A DNA stretch of 64,000 nt from Mycolicibacterium komanii (GTDB lineage: Bacteria > Actinomycetota > Actinomycetes > Mycobacteriales > Mycobacteriaceae): contig NZ_CVTA01000004.1 in assembly GCF_001050035.1 (NCBI RefSeq), positions 1-64,000 of the forward strand, read 5' to 3'. The position numbers were made by a program, and so were the translations under genes. Of this stretch, positions 29,655-39,654 are shown one piece after another. Numbering within the stretch: the stretch's first letter is position 1; every line of letters starts with the position of its first letter. The notes beneath the pieces are model-generated. The model worked only from the letters and a program-made list of their open reading frames with translations, was not told the DNA's origin and ran no database searches.

Positions 29655-30910
29655 GGCAGCACCGCCGTAATCGTCGTGGGTCCGTCGGCCGGACTGGAAA
29701 CCGTGAACGTTCCGCGGGCGGCGCGAACCCGGTCAGCCAGCCCCCGGAGGCCGGTGGCGTGCGTGCTGTCGGTGATCTGCGCGCCGCCGCGGCCGTCATC
29801 GAATACTGAGACGTGAAGTGTGCTTTGCGCCTGGTCTAGCCGCACCGTCACGACGGCGCTCTTCGCCGAAGCGTGTTTGGCCACATTGGTCAATGCCTCG
29901 GTGACAACGAAGTACGCGACGGATTCGGTTTCGGCGGGGATGCGCCGGGGGAGGTCGATGTTCAACGTCGTGGAAACCCCGGTGTTCTGGGCGCGCTGCA
30001 CGACCGATGAGAGCGCAGCATCCAGGCCGCGGTCCGAGAGAATGGACGGTGCGATACCCCGCACCACGTTCCGCAGTTCGACAAGAGCGGTTTTCGCGTC
30101 CTGATGTGCCTCCGCGATCAGAGCCTTCGCGGCAGACGGGTCATTGTCTAACTTGGTCTGGGCGAGACCGATGGTCATTGCCAGCGAGACGAGGCGGGAC
30201 TGAACACTGTCGTGCAGGTCGCGTTCGATGCGGTTGCGCTCGGAGTGCGCCGACGACACCGCGCCCATCCTGGCGTCAGCCAGCGCGTTCAGTTCGTGTT
30301 GATACATCGCAGCCGGCGAGGGGGAGAGCAACCAGAGATCGATTTTGGCGTCGAGAATCGGTGCGAACACCACGACTCCCACGGAAGCGAGCAACGCTAC
30401 GACTGCCAACGGCCACGCCAGGGCCGGCGGAATGAAGGACAGGCCGGCGTCGCCATCGCTGTGGCTCACCGCGATCGCGGCAGCAGGCGCGAGAAACGCG
30501 AAGGCCAGCAGGAACAACGCGAGACCAACGGCGAAAAGGTCGTAACTCAGCCGAAGGCAATGGTGGGCGCAGCCCTTCCAGAAACGAGTACTGCTGACAT
30601 CCAACCCGATCTGGGTGAGCCATCCATGAAAGCCCCTATGTTGGGACATCTTTCGAGGCGGGACCGGGATGTTCATCCCAAAGACGAGTTCACTGCGCCG
30701 CCGCTCGAGCCATTCCGCACCACGAGTCAGGTAGACAAACATCAAGAGAGCGACCGCGAATCCGACCACGGACGGCACAAGCCAAATCCCGACGATCACG
30801 ATCATGACGTACAGCCACAGCCAAACCGCGGCGGCGACGGCGCCGACGACCATCGACGCACTGGGCAGGACCCCGATGCGGCGAATGGCCGGCGTGGTGG
30901 TGTCAGCCAT
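29642..30910 (-). CDS. NarL-type sensor histidine kinase (HisKA_3)
   Basis: 422 residues from ATG 30910 (MADTTTPAIRRIG); ATG 30946 would add 12 residues. Four hydrophobic segments (about 20-42, 45-61, 133-158 and 169-193) lie in the N-terminal half. The HisKA_3 phospho-His is in RNRIERDLHDSVQSRLVSLAM. The ATPase has TEALTNVAKHA, FDDGRGG and THATGLRGLADRV. It pairs with the overlapping regulator. The operon is kinase, regulator, DUF6197-like, DUF4097, with short gaps or overlaps throughout. Confidence 0.9.
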   Translation of the reverse strand: MADTTTPAIRRIGVLPSASMVVGAVAAAVWLWLYVMIVIVGIWLVPSVVGFAVALLMFVYLTRGAEWLERRRSELVFGMNIPVPPRKMSQHRGFHGWLTQIGLDVSSTRFWKGCAHHCLRLSYDLFAVGLALFLLAFAFLAPAAAIAVSHSDGDAGLSFIPPALAWPLAVVALLASVGVVVFAPILDAKIDLWLLSPSPAAMYQHELNALADARMGAVSSAHSERNRIERDLHDSVQSRLVSLAMTIGLAQTKLDNDPSAAKALIAEAHQDAKTALVELRNVVRGIAPSILSDRGLDAALSSVVQRAQNTGVSTTLNIDLPRRIPAETESVAYFVVTEALTNVAKHASAKSAVVTVRLDQAQSTLHVSVFDDGRGGAQITDSTHATGLRGLADRVRAARGTFTVSSPADGPTTITAVLPCAS

Positions 30911-30946
30911 GACCGACTCAACGTCTCGACTCGTGACTGCGACCAT

Positions 30947-31755
30947 ACCTCGAACGTACGGACACTATGGCCGCGACAACACGGCGTTTACCGGACGAAA
31001 TAGGGGGGGTTATCCCCCCCAAACCCAACGCTGCGGCTAATGCGACGTCCCGAAACGTCCGATTCGAGCGGTCTTATGTCGAAGATGCGAGTCAAGCACC
31101 GGCAGACGAAGACCGAGGCGACGGGTGCATCCAGTCAATTGCCGGGCAGGTATCTCCAACTTTCCGTCGAGTGTTACATGCCTACGACGACGGTACGATA
31201 CCGCCCCTCGAACAGTCCAATGGGACTTCGCCAGCACGGATATCCGTCGTCGATATCTGCAGTGCGTTGGCGCCGTCCGGTGCGATCTGCAGGACTTGCG
31301 GCGCAGTTGCGGTAACTGATTAAGTTCGCGGGACGATTGCATCACTTGACTGGGTAACAATCCTAAGGTCTTTGATGACGGAAAGGACCTTGTGTGGGTA
31401 GTTGGATCGAATACGCACCTCAGGGTCCTGACGTAGGTACCGTCAAGGTCTCGCGGGATGGCGCGATCTCGCGATTCGGCCGCATCTCCAGCCCTGTGAC
31501 GACACGCGCGAGCCTTGCATTACGATCCCGTATCACGTTAGGAACGGATCGGTGCGAAGGCCGACGCCGTGGTTTACTCGTCAGCACCGGGTCGCGCTCC
31601 CCGAGGTATCGCGTGTTTGCGGTGACCGCGCCCGGACTCGTCTCGGACGCTTACCGCTCGCTCGGTGCAACCGGCCGCTCGAGCCCAGGGCGCTGTTGCT
31701 ACCTTCGAGTGGCTGCCACGGCGCCGGGGTTAGTAACGGATGGAGGGGATCGTCG
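30947..31755. other. Gene-poor region between the kinase operon and mmpS
   Basis: About 810 bp without a gene I can support. It holds the G7/C7 palindrome (31003-31020) and must contain divergent promoters for the kinase operon and the mmpS-mmpL operon. A plus-strand frame at 31394-31771 starts with GTG after a GGAAAGG, but its composition and lack of any family resemblance do not convince. From here to about 39.6 kb the DNA is visibly richer in A and T than the flanking genome. Confidence 0.6.
31003..31020. promoter_or_regulatory. Perfect G7/C7 inverted repeat upstream of the sensor kinase operon
   Basis: GGGGGGG (31003-31009), loop TTAT, then CCCCCCC (31014-31020). It sits 57 bp upstream of the longer kinase start. 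It could form a hairpin in either strand's transcript or be a regulator site. There is no U-tract on either side, so a classical terminator is unlikely. Confidence 0.5.
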
Positions 31756-32196
31756 ATTTTCAGGATTCTGAAGCGGCTCTGGATTCCGCTACTCGTATTA
31801 GCCGTGATCGTTGCTGGGGGCTTCACTGTTTCGCGGTTGCACGGCATGTTCGGGTCCGAAGTGCGGCCCTCATATGCCGATACCGACACTGAGATTGCTG
31901 CCAAACAGAACTTCGATCCGAAGTATCTGACCTATGAGGTGTTCGGTCCGCCGGGAACGGTCGCAGACATCAGCTATTTCGACGTCAACGCCGAACCGCA
32001 GTTCGTAAAGGGAGCCAGTCTGCCATGGTCATCCAAATTCGAGATCACCGAAGCGGCGGGCATTGGAAATCTCATGGCGCAGGCCAGCAATAGCGACAGT
32101 ATCGGTTGCCGCATCATCGTGGACGGTGAAGTAAAGGCGGAGAAGGTTCGCCAGGGCGTAAGCGCGTTCACTTCCTGCATCCTGAAGGCAGCATGA
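31756..32196 (+). CDS. MmpS-family membrane accessory protein
   Basis: 146 residues if started at the ATT at 31756 ([16 protein letters not shown]). It has an N-terminal membrane anchor (about 7-24), then the MmpS periplasmic domain: [64 protein letters not shown], and a final TSCILKA. MmpS proteins assist MmpL exporters. No ATG or GTG lies between 31552 and the anchor in this frame; GGAGGGG at 31742-31748 fits an ATT start, which gives the family length, but an upstream TTG or the GTG at 31552 are alternatives. The stop overlaps mmpL (ATGA). Confidence 0.85.
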   Translation: MFRILKRLWIPLLVLAVIVAGGFTVSRLHGMFGSEVRPSYADTDTEIAAKQNFDPKYLTYEVFGPPGTVADISYFDVNAEPQFVKGASLPWSSKFEITEAAGIGNLMAQASNSDSIGCRIIVDGEVKAEKVRQGVSAFTSCILKAA

Positions 32197-35072
32197 GCAC
32201 CCACCATGTGCACGGAAAGCCGCCTTTCATAGCGCGGTGGATCCGCCGATTGGCACTGCCGATCATCCTTGGGTGGGTGGTGATCGCAGTGATACTCAAT
32301 ACCGCGGTTCCCCAACTGGAACAGGTCGAAAGAGAGCGGGCCGTATCGCAGACTCCCATTGATGCACCGTCCATTCAGGCGCAGGAGCGTATGGGCGCGA
32401 TTTTCGGGGAATCCACTTCAGACGCTTTGGCGATGATCGTCATAGAAGGTCAGGACCGGCTCGGCGACGACGCCCATGCTTTCTATTCGGAATTGATTCG
32501 GAAACTCGAGGCTGACACAAAACACGTCAAGTTCATACGGGATTTCTGGGGGGATCCGCTTACGGCTGCCGCTGCCGAAAGTGCTGATGGTAAGGCTGCA
32601 TATGTTCAAATAACGCTTAACGGCAACATCGGTCAGGCGTTGGCGAACGAATCCGTCGAAGCTGTCCGCGACATCGTCGACCGCACGCCGCCGCCCCCGG
32701 GTATCAAGGCTTACCTCACCGGACCGGCCCCGTTTATCGCTGAGATGGGCGAATCCGGCAACGAGACCGTCACCTTGATCACGTTGGTGAGCTTGGCGGT
32801 GATCTTGGTTATGCTGCTCATCTTCTTCCGTTCTATTGCCACCGTAATCGTCTTGATGGTGACGGTCGGCGTTCAGTTGCAGGTGGCGAGAGGCTTCGTC
32901 GCATTTCTCGGAGATATCGGCGCTTTTGGACTGTCGACATTCGTTGTCAACCTATTGGTAGCTCTGCTGATCGCGGCAGGTACGGATTATGGGATCTTTT
33001 TCTTCGGCCGCTACCATGAGGCGCTTGAGGCAGGCGAGGACCAGGAGACCGCCTTCTACTCCACGTTCAGCGGTACTGCGAAGGTGGTGTTGGGTTCCGG
33101 TCTGACTATTGCTGGCGCACTTCTCTGCCTGAGTTTCACACGATTGCCGTCGTTCAAAGTCCTTGGTGTTCCTTCCGCGGTCGGTGTGGTCACTGCGGTC
33201 GCGGTGGCCCTCACGCTTGTTCCGGCCATCATCGCGCTCGGAGGGCGCTTTAAGTGGTTCGAGCCCAAGCGCAAGATCAAGGTTCGTCACTGGCGGCGGG
33301 TGGGCACGGCGATTGTGCGGTGGCCGGCGCCTATCCTTGCCGCGTCATGCGCAGTTGCGATGATTGGCCTGCTGGCATTACCCGGATATCAACCCAGCTA
33401 CAACGATCAGGAGTCGCTTCCCAAAGATATCCCTGCGGCTCTCGGGTTACAGGCCGCAGAGCGACATTTCCCCGTGTCGCAAATGTCCGCCCCCGATGTC
33501 TTGCTCGTCGAGTCCGATCATGATATGCGGAACCCAACAGACTTCCTGATCCTGAACAAATTGGAGAAAGGCGTCCTGTCCGTTCCGGGCGTTTCTATGG
33601 TGCAGGGTCCGACGCGGCCGGCGGGATCTCCGCTTCAACACACGTCGATTCCATACATGATCAGTATGGGCCAAGCCAGTCAAATGCAGATGCTGCCTTT
33701 CCAACGAGCGCGCATGGACGACATGCTGGCTCAGGCTGAGGACATGACCAGGACGATCGCGCTCATGAACCGCATGTATGGCTTGATGCAAGAGCTAGCG
33801 TCAACAACGCACCGCATGGTCGAGAAAACTCACGAGCTCGAGGAGACCACGTACGAGTTGCGCGACCAGATATCGAATTTCGACGATTTCTTCCGACCAA
33901 TTCGGAACTATTTTTACTGGGAGCCGCACTGCTTCAACATTCCTATCTGCTGGTCCTTGCGATCCATATTCGACGCGCTCGACGGAATCGACAGTATTAG
34001 CGCGCAGATGGACGACCTGATGAAGGATCTCGACGCCCTAGACGCGTTGCTTCCGCAAATGATCGCCCAGTTCCCACCGATGATTCAGACGATGGAAAGC
34101 ACGCGGACAATGATGCTGACAATGCACAGCACCATGGCCGGGATGATCGGTCAGATGGATGAAAACTCCAGCAACGCCACCGCAATGGGCAAAGCGTTCG
34201 ATGCCGCACAGAACGACGATTCGTTTTATATTCCCGAGGAGATCTTTAAAAACAAAGACTTCAAGCGGGTAATGGATGTCTTCCTGTCACCGGACGGCAA
34301 GGCGGCCCGCCTTCTCATTTCGCAACGAGGCGAACCCGCCTCCCCGGAGACGATGGCGCTCGTCGAACCCATCCATACCGCGGCCGAGGAAGCGCTAAAA
34401 GGAACTCCTCTGGAAAATTCCAAGGTGTCCCTCACCGGCAGCTCAGCGATGACGAAGGACATCATCGACGGTTCCACCTACGACCTATTGATTGCGGCGA
34501 TCTCAGCGCTCTGCCTCATATTCACGATCATGCTGATCATGACCCGAAGCTTGTTCGCCGCCCTAGTCATCGTCGGCACGGTGGCACTTTCATTGGGCGC
34601 GGCATTCGGGCTTTCGGTGCTCGTTTGGCAACACATCCTCGGTATCCAAATCCATTGGGCTGTTCTCGTCATGGCCGTCATCTGCCTCCTGGCGGTGGGC
34701 TCTGACTACAACCTGCTCTTGGTATCCCGGATGAAAGAGGAGGTAGGTGCCGGGATCAACACCGGCATCATTCGGGCGATGGCTGGAACCGGACGAGTGG
34801 TGACGGCCGCTGGTCTCGTGTTCAGTTTCACGATGCTCTCAATGGTGGTCAGTGATCTTCGAACCGTCGGTCAATTGGGCTCGACGATCGGGCTCGGCCT
34901 GTTGTTCGACACATTGGTGGTGCGTGCTTTCATGACGCCTTCGATCGCCGCCCTCCTGGGCCGGTGGTTCTGGTGGCCGCAACGAGTGCGTCCCCGTCCA
35001 GCCAGCTCGATGTTGAGGCCGACAGGACCCCGTCCGCTGGTTCGTTCCCTCTTGCTGAACCCAGAGCGGTAA
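32193..35072 (+). CDS. MmpL-family RND exporter (first of tandem pair)
   Basis: 959 residues. RND topology with 12 membrane segments: one at about 19-39, five at about 190-375 and six at about 760-935, and two extracellular porter domains. Proton-relay Asp-Tyr pairs are in [15 protein letters not shown] (TM4) and [15 protein letters not shown] (TM10). The second porter loop has a long Met-rich helical hairpin (about 475-680, [16 protein letters not shown] to [15 protein letters not shown]), as in MmpL4/MmpL5. It overlaps mmpS. By analogy with the mmpS4-mmpL4a-mmpL4b-mbtH-mps order of the glycopeptidolipid locus, it should export the lipopeptide made downstream. Confidence 0.95.
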   Translation: MSTHHVHGKPPFIARWIRRLALPIILGWVVIAVILNTAVPQLEQVERERAVSQTPIDAPSIQAQERMGAIFGESTSDALAMIVIEGQDRLGDDAHAFYSELIRKLEADTKHVKFIRDFWGDPLTAAAAESADGKAAYVQITLNGNIGQALANESVEAVRDIVDRTPPPPGIKAYLTGPAPFIAEMGESGNETVTLITLVSLAVILVMLLIFFRSIATVIVLMVTVGVQLQVARGFVAFLGDIGAFGLSTFVVNLLVALLIAAGTDYGIFFFGRYHEALEAGEDQETAFYSTFSGTAKVVLGSGLTIAGALLCLSFTRLPSFKVLGVPSAVGVVTAVAVALTLVPAIIALGGRFKWFEPKRKIKVRHWRRVGTAIVRWPAPILAASCAVAMIGLLALPGYQPSYNDQESLPKDIPAALGLQAAERHFPVSQMSAPDVLLVESDHDMRNPTDFLILNKLEKGVLSVPGVSMVQGPTRPAGSPLQHTSIPYMISMGQASQMQMLPFQRARMDDMLAQAEDMTRTIALMNRMYGLMQELASTTHRMVEKTHELEETTYELRDQISNFDDFFRPIRNYFYWEPHCFNIPICWSLRSIFDALDGIDSISAQMDDLMKDLDALDALLPQMIAQFPPMIQTMESTRTMMLTMHSTMAGMIGQMDENSSNATAMGKAFDAAQNDDSFYIPEEIFKNKDFKRVMDVFLSPDGKAARLLISQRGEPASPETMALVEPIHTAAEEALKGTPLENSKVSLTGSSAMTKDIIDGSTYDLLIAAISALCLIFTIMLIMTRSLFAALVIVGTVALSLGAAFGLSVLVWQHILGIQIHWAVLVMAVICLLAVGSDYNLLLVSRMKEEVGAGINTGIIRAMAGTGRVVTAAGLVFSFTMLSMVVSDLRTVGQLGSTIGLGLLFDTLVVRAFMTPSIAALLGRWFWWPQRVRPRPASSMLRPTGPRPLVRSLLLNPER

Positions 35073-35168
35073 TTCCGTGAAAGACCTTGCCTTGCAGAGC
35101 AACTGCGTCCACATCCGACTTCGCAGCAGTATGGGTGGTCGATTTCATTCGGGCCTGCTGAAGGCGCT

Positions 35169-38066
35169 ATGAGTGACCACCGACTAAACAGCCGCCCGGG
35201 CTTCATTGCGCGGGCAGTTTATCGGCTGTCGATGTTCATCGTCATCGGTTGGGTGGCGGTCGCCGCTGTGACCTTCTTCGCGCTTCCCTCGCTCGAACAG
35301 GTGGGCAGAGAGCAGTCGGTCTCGCAGGTGCCTGAGGACGCGCCGTCGTTACAGTCGATGAAGCGCATGGGACAGGTTTTCCAAGAATCGGATTCCGACA
35401 GCTTCGCGATGATCGTCCTGGAGGGGGAGCAACCGCTCGGCCTCGACGCACACACGTACTACGACGAGTTGGTCCGCCAGCTGAAAGCTGACACCGACCA
35501 CGTCCACCATGTACAGGATTTCTGGGGGGATCCGCTGACCGCCCCCGGCGCGGAAAGCGCCGACGGCAAAGCCGCGTATGTCCAAGTGAACCTGGTAGGT
35601 GACCAGGGAGAGGCGAAAGCGAATAGGTCCGTCGAGGCGGTCCGCGACATCGTTGAACGAACGCCCCCGCCGCCGGGAGTCAAAGCTTACGTGACAGGTC
35701 CGGCGCCGTTAGTCACCGATATGAACAGCGCCGGTGACGATTCCATCCTGAAGATCACTATTGTCACCGTCGCGGTGATCTTGATCATGTTGCTGTTCGT
35801 CTACCGCTCGATCATCACTGTGCTCGGCGTAGCGGTCATGGTAGGGGTTCAGGTTCAGGTAGCCCGGGGCTTTGTGGCGTACCTCGGTGATCATCAGGTT
35901 TTTGAACTCTCGATTTTTGCTGTCAACCTGCTGGTATCGCTGGGTATAGCCGCGGGCACAGATTACGCAATCTTCTTCTTCGGTCGTTACCACGAGGCGC
36001 GTCAGGCCGGTGAAGACCCGGAAACTGCGTTCCACACCACGTTCCGTAGCGTCGCGAAAGTTGTCATGGCGTCCGGCGCGACAATCGCCGCTGCGATCTT
36101 CTGCCTCAGCTTTGCGAGGCTCCCCTACTTCCAGACCATTGGTGTCCCGGGGGCGCTGGGCATGATGGTCGTGGTGGCCGTCGCCGTCACGCTCATCCCG
36201 GCGAGTATCGCCGCGGGAAGCCGGCTCGGTTTGTTTGAACCCAAGCGGATGGTTGCGGTCCGTCGATGGCGGCGGCTGGGGACCGCGATCGTCCGGTGGC
36301 CCGCCCCCATCCTCGCTGGGGCGAGCGTGGTCGCGCTCGTCGGCTTGCTGGCCCTCCCCGCATACGAATCCAGCTACAACGATCGGGCGTACATGCCGCA
36401 GGACATTCCGGCCAATGTCGGGTTCACGGCGGCCGAACGACATTTTCCCCAGGCACGCGTGATGCCGGACATCGTCTGGATCGAGGCCGATCACGATATG
36501 CGCAATCCATCAGATTTTCTGATTCTGCACAAATTGGCCAAAAAGGTGTTCGCCGTTCCGGGCATTTCTAGGGTCCAGGGTATAACGCGTCCGGAGGGGA
36601 CGCCTCTTGAACGGACTTCTATCCCTTTCATGATCAGCCTCCAATCCGCCGGCATGGTGCAGATGTTGCCCTTCCTGCAAAGAACGACGGATCTCATGAT
36701 GAAGCAGGCCGACGCGATTGGTGATATGCAAGCGCAGATGCAAAGCATGTACGAGTTGATGAAAAAAACCAACGCGATAACTCACAGTATGACCGGTAAG
36801 ATGCACGGCTTAGAGGACAGCGTGAATGACGTACGCGATAGGCTCGCTGATTTCGATGACTTCTTCAGGCCGATCCGCAATTACTTCTATTGGGAGCCTC
36901 ATTGCTTCAATATCCCCCTTTGCCTATCGATTAGATCCATATTCGAGACAATGGATGGCACCGACAAGATCACCGCTCAGCTGTCCATTCTTGTCGAACT
37001 CGTCGATAAGCTAGATGAGATTATGCCGCAGATGATCGCCGATTTCCCGCAGATGATAGCGACAATCGCACGGATGCGAACCTCGATACTCACTATGCAA
37101 AGCACTATGTCGGGGATGATCGAACAGATGGAGGAGGGGTCGGCGAACGCTACCGCCATAGGCAGGGTGTTCGACGCCGCCCACAACGACGACTCTTTCT
37201 ATCTCCCGCCCGAAGTTTTCGAGAATGAAGACTTCAAACGGGCAATGAGTTTGTTCTTTTCGCCAGACGGTAAAGCGATGCGGTTAATCATCTCGCACAG
37301 GGATGATCCGGGGTCACCGCAATCCCTGGCGCGGGTGGATGCGATAAAGACTGCAGCCGAAGAAGCGCTCAAGGTCGGCCCGCTGGAGCATGCGAAGATA
37401 CATGTCGCGGGCACCGCCGCAACGTACAAAGACATGCGAGACGGCTCGACATACGACCTCTTGATCGCGGGCGTTGCGGCTCTCTGCCTTGTCTTTATCA
37501 TCATGTTGATCATTACGCGGAGTTTCATCGCCGCCATGGTCATCGTCGGCACGGTGGCATTGTCCCTAGGCGCGGCATTCGGCCTTTCAGTCCTTCTTTG
37601 GCAGCATATTTTGGGCATTCATCTGCACTGGCTCGTTCTTGCGATGTCTGTAATCATTCTTTTGGGCGTGGGCTCTGATTACAATTTGCTGCTGGTATCC
37701 CGAATGAAAGAGGAGTTGGGCGCCGGGCTGAATACAGGCATCATCCGGGCGATGGGCGGAACCGGCAAGGTCGTGACGGCTGCTGGATTGGTGTTCGCGT
37801 TCACCATGTTGTCCATGGTCGTCAGCGATCTGCGCATCATCGGCCAAGTCGGTTCGACAATCGGCTTGGGTTTGTTGTTCGACACGCTGGTGGTGCGTGC
37901 GTTCCTTACTCCGTCGATCGCGGCCCTGCTGGGACGTTGGTTCTGGTGGCCGCAGATAGTGCGGCCCCGGCCCGCCAGTGGATTACTCCGTTCGTCGGGC
38001 CCTCGGCCGCTGGTGAGGTCCACGCTGCTCGGAGAAGACCCGCAATCTCCGACATCGTCTCGCTAA
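35169..38066 (+). CDS. MmpL-family RND exporter (second of tandem pair)
   Basis: 965 residues, paralog of the previous gene with the same domains: [15 protein letters not shown] and [15 protein letters not shown] with proton-relay residues, a Met-rich coiled hairpin at about 480-680, and the same WEPHCFNIP segment. ATG 35169 follows GAAGG. The 96-bp gap from the first mmpL suggests one transcript. Tandem MmpL pairs are known in the glycopeptidolipid locus, where both are needed for export. Confidence 0.95.
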   Translation: MSDHRLNSRPGFIARAVYRLSMFIVIGWVAVAAVTFFALPSLEQVGREQSVSQVPEDAPSLQSMKRMGQVFQESDSDSFAMIVLEGEQPLGLDAHTYYDELVRQLKADTDHVHHVQDFWGDPLTAPGAESADGKAAYVQVNLVGDQGEAKANRSVEAVRDIVERTPPPPGVKAYVTGPAPLVTDMNSAGDDSILKITIVTVAVILIMLLFVYRSIITVLGVAVMVGVQVQVARGFVAYLGDHQVFELSIFAVNLLVSLGIAAGTDYAIFFFGRYHEARQAGEDPETAFHTTFRSVAKVVMASGATIAAAIFCLSFARLPYFQTIGVPGALGMMVVVAVAVTLIPASIAAGSRLGLFEPKRMVAVRRWRRLGTAIVRWPAPILAGASVVALVGLLALPAYESSYNDRAYMPQDIPANVGFTAAERHFPQARVMPDIVWIEADHDMRNPSDFLILHKLAKKVFAVPGISRVQGITRPEGTPLERTSIPFMISLQSAGMVQMLPFLQRTTDLMMKQADAIGDMQAQMQSMYELMKKTNAITHSMTGKMHGLEDSVNDVRDRLADFDDFFRPIRNYFYWEPHCFNIPLCLSIRSIFETMDGTDKITAQLSILVELVDKLDEIMPQMIADFPQMIATIARMRTSILTMQSTMSGMIEQMEEGSANATAIGRVFDAAHNDDSFYLPPEVFENEDFKRAMSLFFSPDGKAMRLIISHRDDPGSPQSLARVDAIKTAAEEALKVGPLEHAKIHVAGTAATYKDMRDGSTYDLLIAGVAALCLVFIIMLIITRSFIAAMVIVGTVALSLGAAFGLSVLLWQHILGIHLHWLVLAMSVIILLGVGSDYNLLLVSRMKEELGAGLNTGIIRAMGGTGKVVTAAGLVFAFTMLSMVVSDLRIIGQVGSTIGLGLLFDTLVVRAFLTPSIAALLGRWFWWPQIVRPRPASGLLRSSGPRPLVRSTLLGEDPQSPTSSR

Positions 38067-38153
38067 TGCGTCGGGCCGGTAGTCGGAGTTCACGCGTTCG
38101 AGCGAACTCCTCTTCACCACCCCCACCGGGCGTGACCCTTCAGTGGCCTCCTT

Positions 38154-38463
38154 TATCGTTAGAGGATCAAGTTGTCGGCGCACCATGTCGACGAGACGGC
38201 GAGGAGTGGTATGAGCATCAATCCGTTCGATGACGAAAATGGAACCTTCGTCGTTCTAGTCAACGACGAGGAGCAACACAGCCTTTGGCCGACCTTCGCC
38301 GATATCCCAGACGGTTGGCGGGTGGTGTACGGCGAAGCAGACCGTGCTGCCTGTCTCGACTACATCGAACAGAACTGGCCTGACATCCGGCCGAAGAGCT
38401 TGCGCGACAGGTTGGCAAAAGATCGCGGGCAGTAGAAATAGCTCGGCGCCGGAAACGTCGTCG
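38154..38463 (+). repeat. MbtH-region duplication, copy 1
   Basis: Resembles 39322-39632: TATCGTT about 57 bp before the ATG, CGCACCA exactly 32 bp before it in both copies, the whole MbtH gene, and the downstream AGCTCGG block. Similarity extends beyond the coding part on both sides, so the unit copied was a segment with its leader and not only the gene. Confidence 0.75.
38211..38435 (+). CDS. mbtH: MbtH-like NRPS adenylation partner (copy 1)
   Basis: 74 residues. MbtH-domain hallmarks are [57 protein letters not shown]. Invariant Trp residues are present. Such proteins bind the adenylation domain and help it fold or work. ATG 38211 with GAGGAG upstream is preferred over the 13-residue longer frame. 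The protein differs from copy 2 by four conservative changes plus its C-terminal tail. Confidence 0.95.
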   Translation: MSINPFDDENGTFVVLVNDEEQHSLWPTFADIPDGWRVVYGEADRAACLDYIEQNWPDIRPKSLRDRLAKDRGQ

Positions 38464-39379
38464 CCAGATTCCATCGTCCAAGCCGGACTTTCGAGTCCCG
38501 CTCGTTTCGACCTTGGGTTTTCTGCGCTCGGGCTTTGATGAGCGATAGAAGAGGGCCGTTATCCGTTGTGCCTTCCTCCGGAAGAAAGCTTCGGGGACGG
38601 CTGCAGCGCGGGCGGCAGCCAAGCAACCGGCCACACCGCGAGATCGTGGCGTATTTCGGGTAAGTGTGGGCAACGGCCCCGCCGCAACACCGGTGGGCGA
38701 AGTGGGAAGATAACTGTCTGACCGCCGCCGACGTCGTCAGAAACTATGGGCTCCTGCGCTGAATCGCGATCAAGGTCCACTGCGCTCAATCTTTCCCGCC
38801 GAACCCAAGCCGACATCGCGGCCATCTTGACTGAACCGGGGCCCCGAGTAAGTGTCTGACTCCGTCAGTGCTTACCATTCAAGTTTGCTCTTTGCAGCCT
38901 TTACCAGCTCACAGCAACCCCTAAAGGCGACCGCGTTCCGGGATCCTCGAAGCGGAACATTGCCGTCGTCACCGGATGATCATTACGGATGACCGCGGTA
39001 TGGCGACGTGTAGGGAGCCAGATTCCTATCGTTTCGTCTGAAATCAACGGCTGATGTCAACCTTTGCTGACTGACGGACCGCCGCTCTCCTTAGGTTCGC
39101 TCACGGCCTGCAAGGGTCGGAGTCGGCATTGCCCAGGTGGATTTCCGTCGGATCTGAGCATGCGTTCCAGGACAAGATCAAATCCTATTGCAGCAGGTCA
39201 ACCTGCCTGCTTCGCTACAGGCCGGTCCCGGCTGCGCGGCTATTTGCTACACCGTCAATTTTTAAATTCAGAAGTTCGCTGAGAAACTTCGAAAACCCCA
39301 CCCGTAACTGGCCGCCTCATCTATCGTTGGGAGAAACGAGCTATTGACGCACCAGTTCGATCTGACGGTGGAGAGTGGG
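38436..39379. other. Spacer between the two MbtH genes
   Basis: About 940 bp with no gene I can support on either strand; all frames are short. The first part repeats the downstream flank of copy 2 (38440-38463 against 39609-39632). The last 58 bp repeat the leader of copy 1. The middle may be a decayed gene or insertion, but I could not identify one. Confidence 0.6.
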
Positions 39380-39632
39380 ATGAGCATCAATCCTTTCGAT
39401 GACGATAATGGAACATTCGTCGTTCTAGTTAACGATGAGGAGCAGCACAGCCTGTGGCCCACGTTTGCCGAGATCCCAGACGGTTGGCGGGTGGTTTATG
39501 GCGAAGCGGAGCGCGCGGCGTGCCTCGACTACATCGAGCAGAACTGGCCTGACATACGGCCAAAGAGTCTGCGCGACAGGCTGGCGAGAGACCGCGCTCA
39601 TTCGAATTAGCTCGGGAGCGGGAACTTCGTCG
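39322..39632 (+). repeat. MbtH-region duplication, copy 2
   Basis: Second copy of 38154-38463, offset by about 1,169 bp. The coding parts carry many synonymous changes but few amino-acid changes, so the duplication is old and both copies seem to be under selection. Confidence 0.75.
39380..39610 (+). CDS. mbtH: MbtH-like NRPS adenylation partner (copy 2)
   Basis: 76 residues, same domain as copy 1 ([43 protein letters not shown]). It starts at ATG 39380; the 12-residue longer frame is less likely. It lies 44 bp before the giant NRPS gene, the usual position for an MbtH partner, so it is the more probable direct partner of this NRPS. Confidence 0.95.
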   Translation: MSINPFDDDNGTFVVLVNDEEQHSLWPTFAEIPDGWRVVYGEAERAACLDYIEQNWPDIRPKSLRDRLARDRAHSN

Positions 39633-39654
39633 AGCGGTCTCTTGGGGGTCCATT

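Noticed and set aside
31394..31771. Possible small gene after a GGAAAGG ribosome-binding-like site
   Set aside because: Low-complexity Arg/Ser/Gly composition, no recognisable domain, and it overlaps the mmpS start in another frame.
38436..39379. Insertion-sequence remnant between the MbtH genes
   Set aside because: I found no transposase motif or terminal inverted repeats; only short frames with stops.
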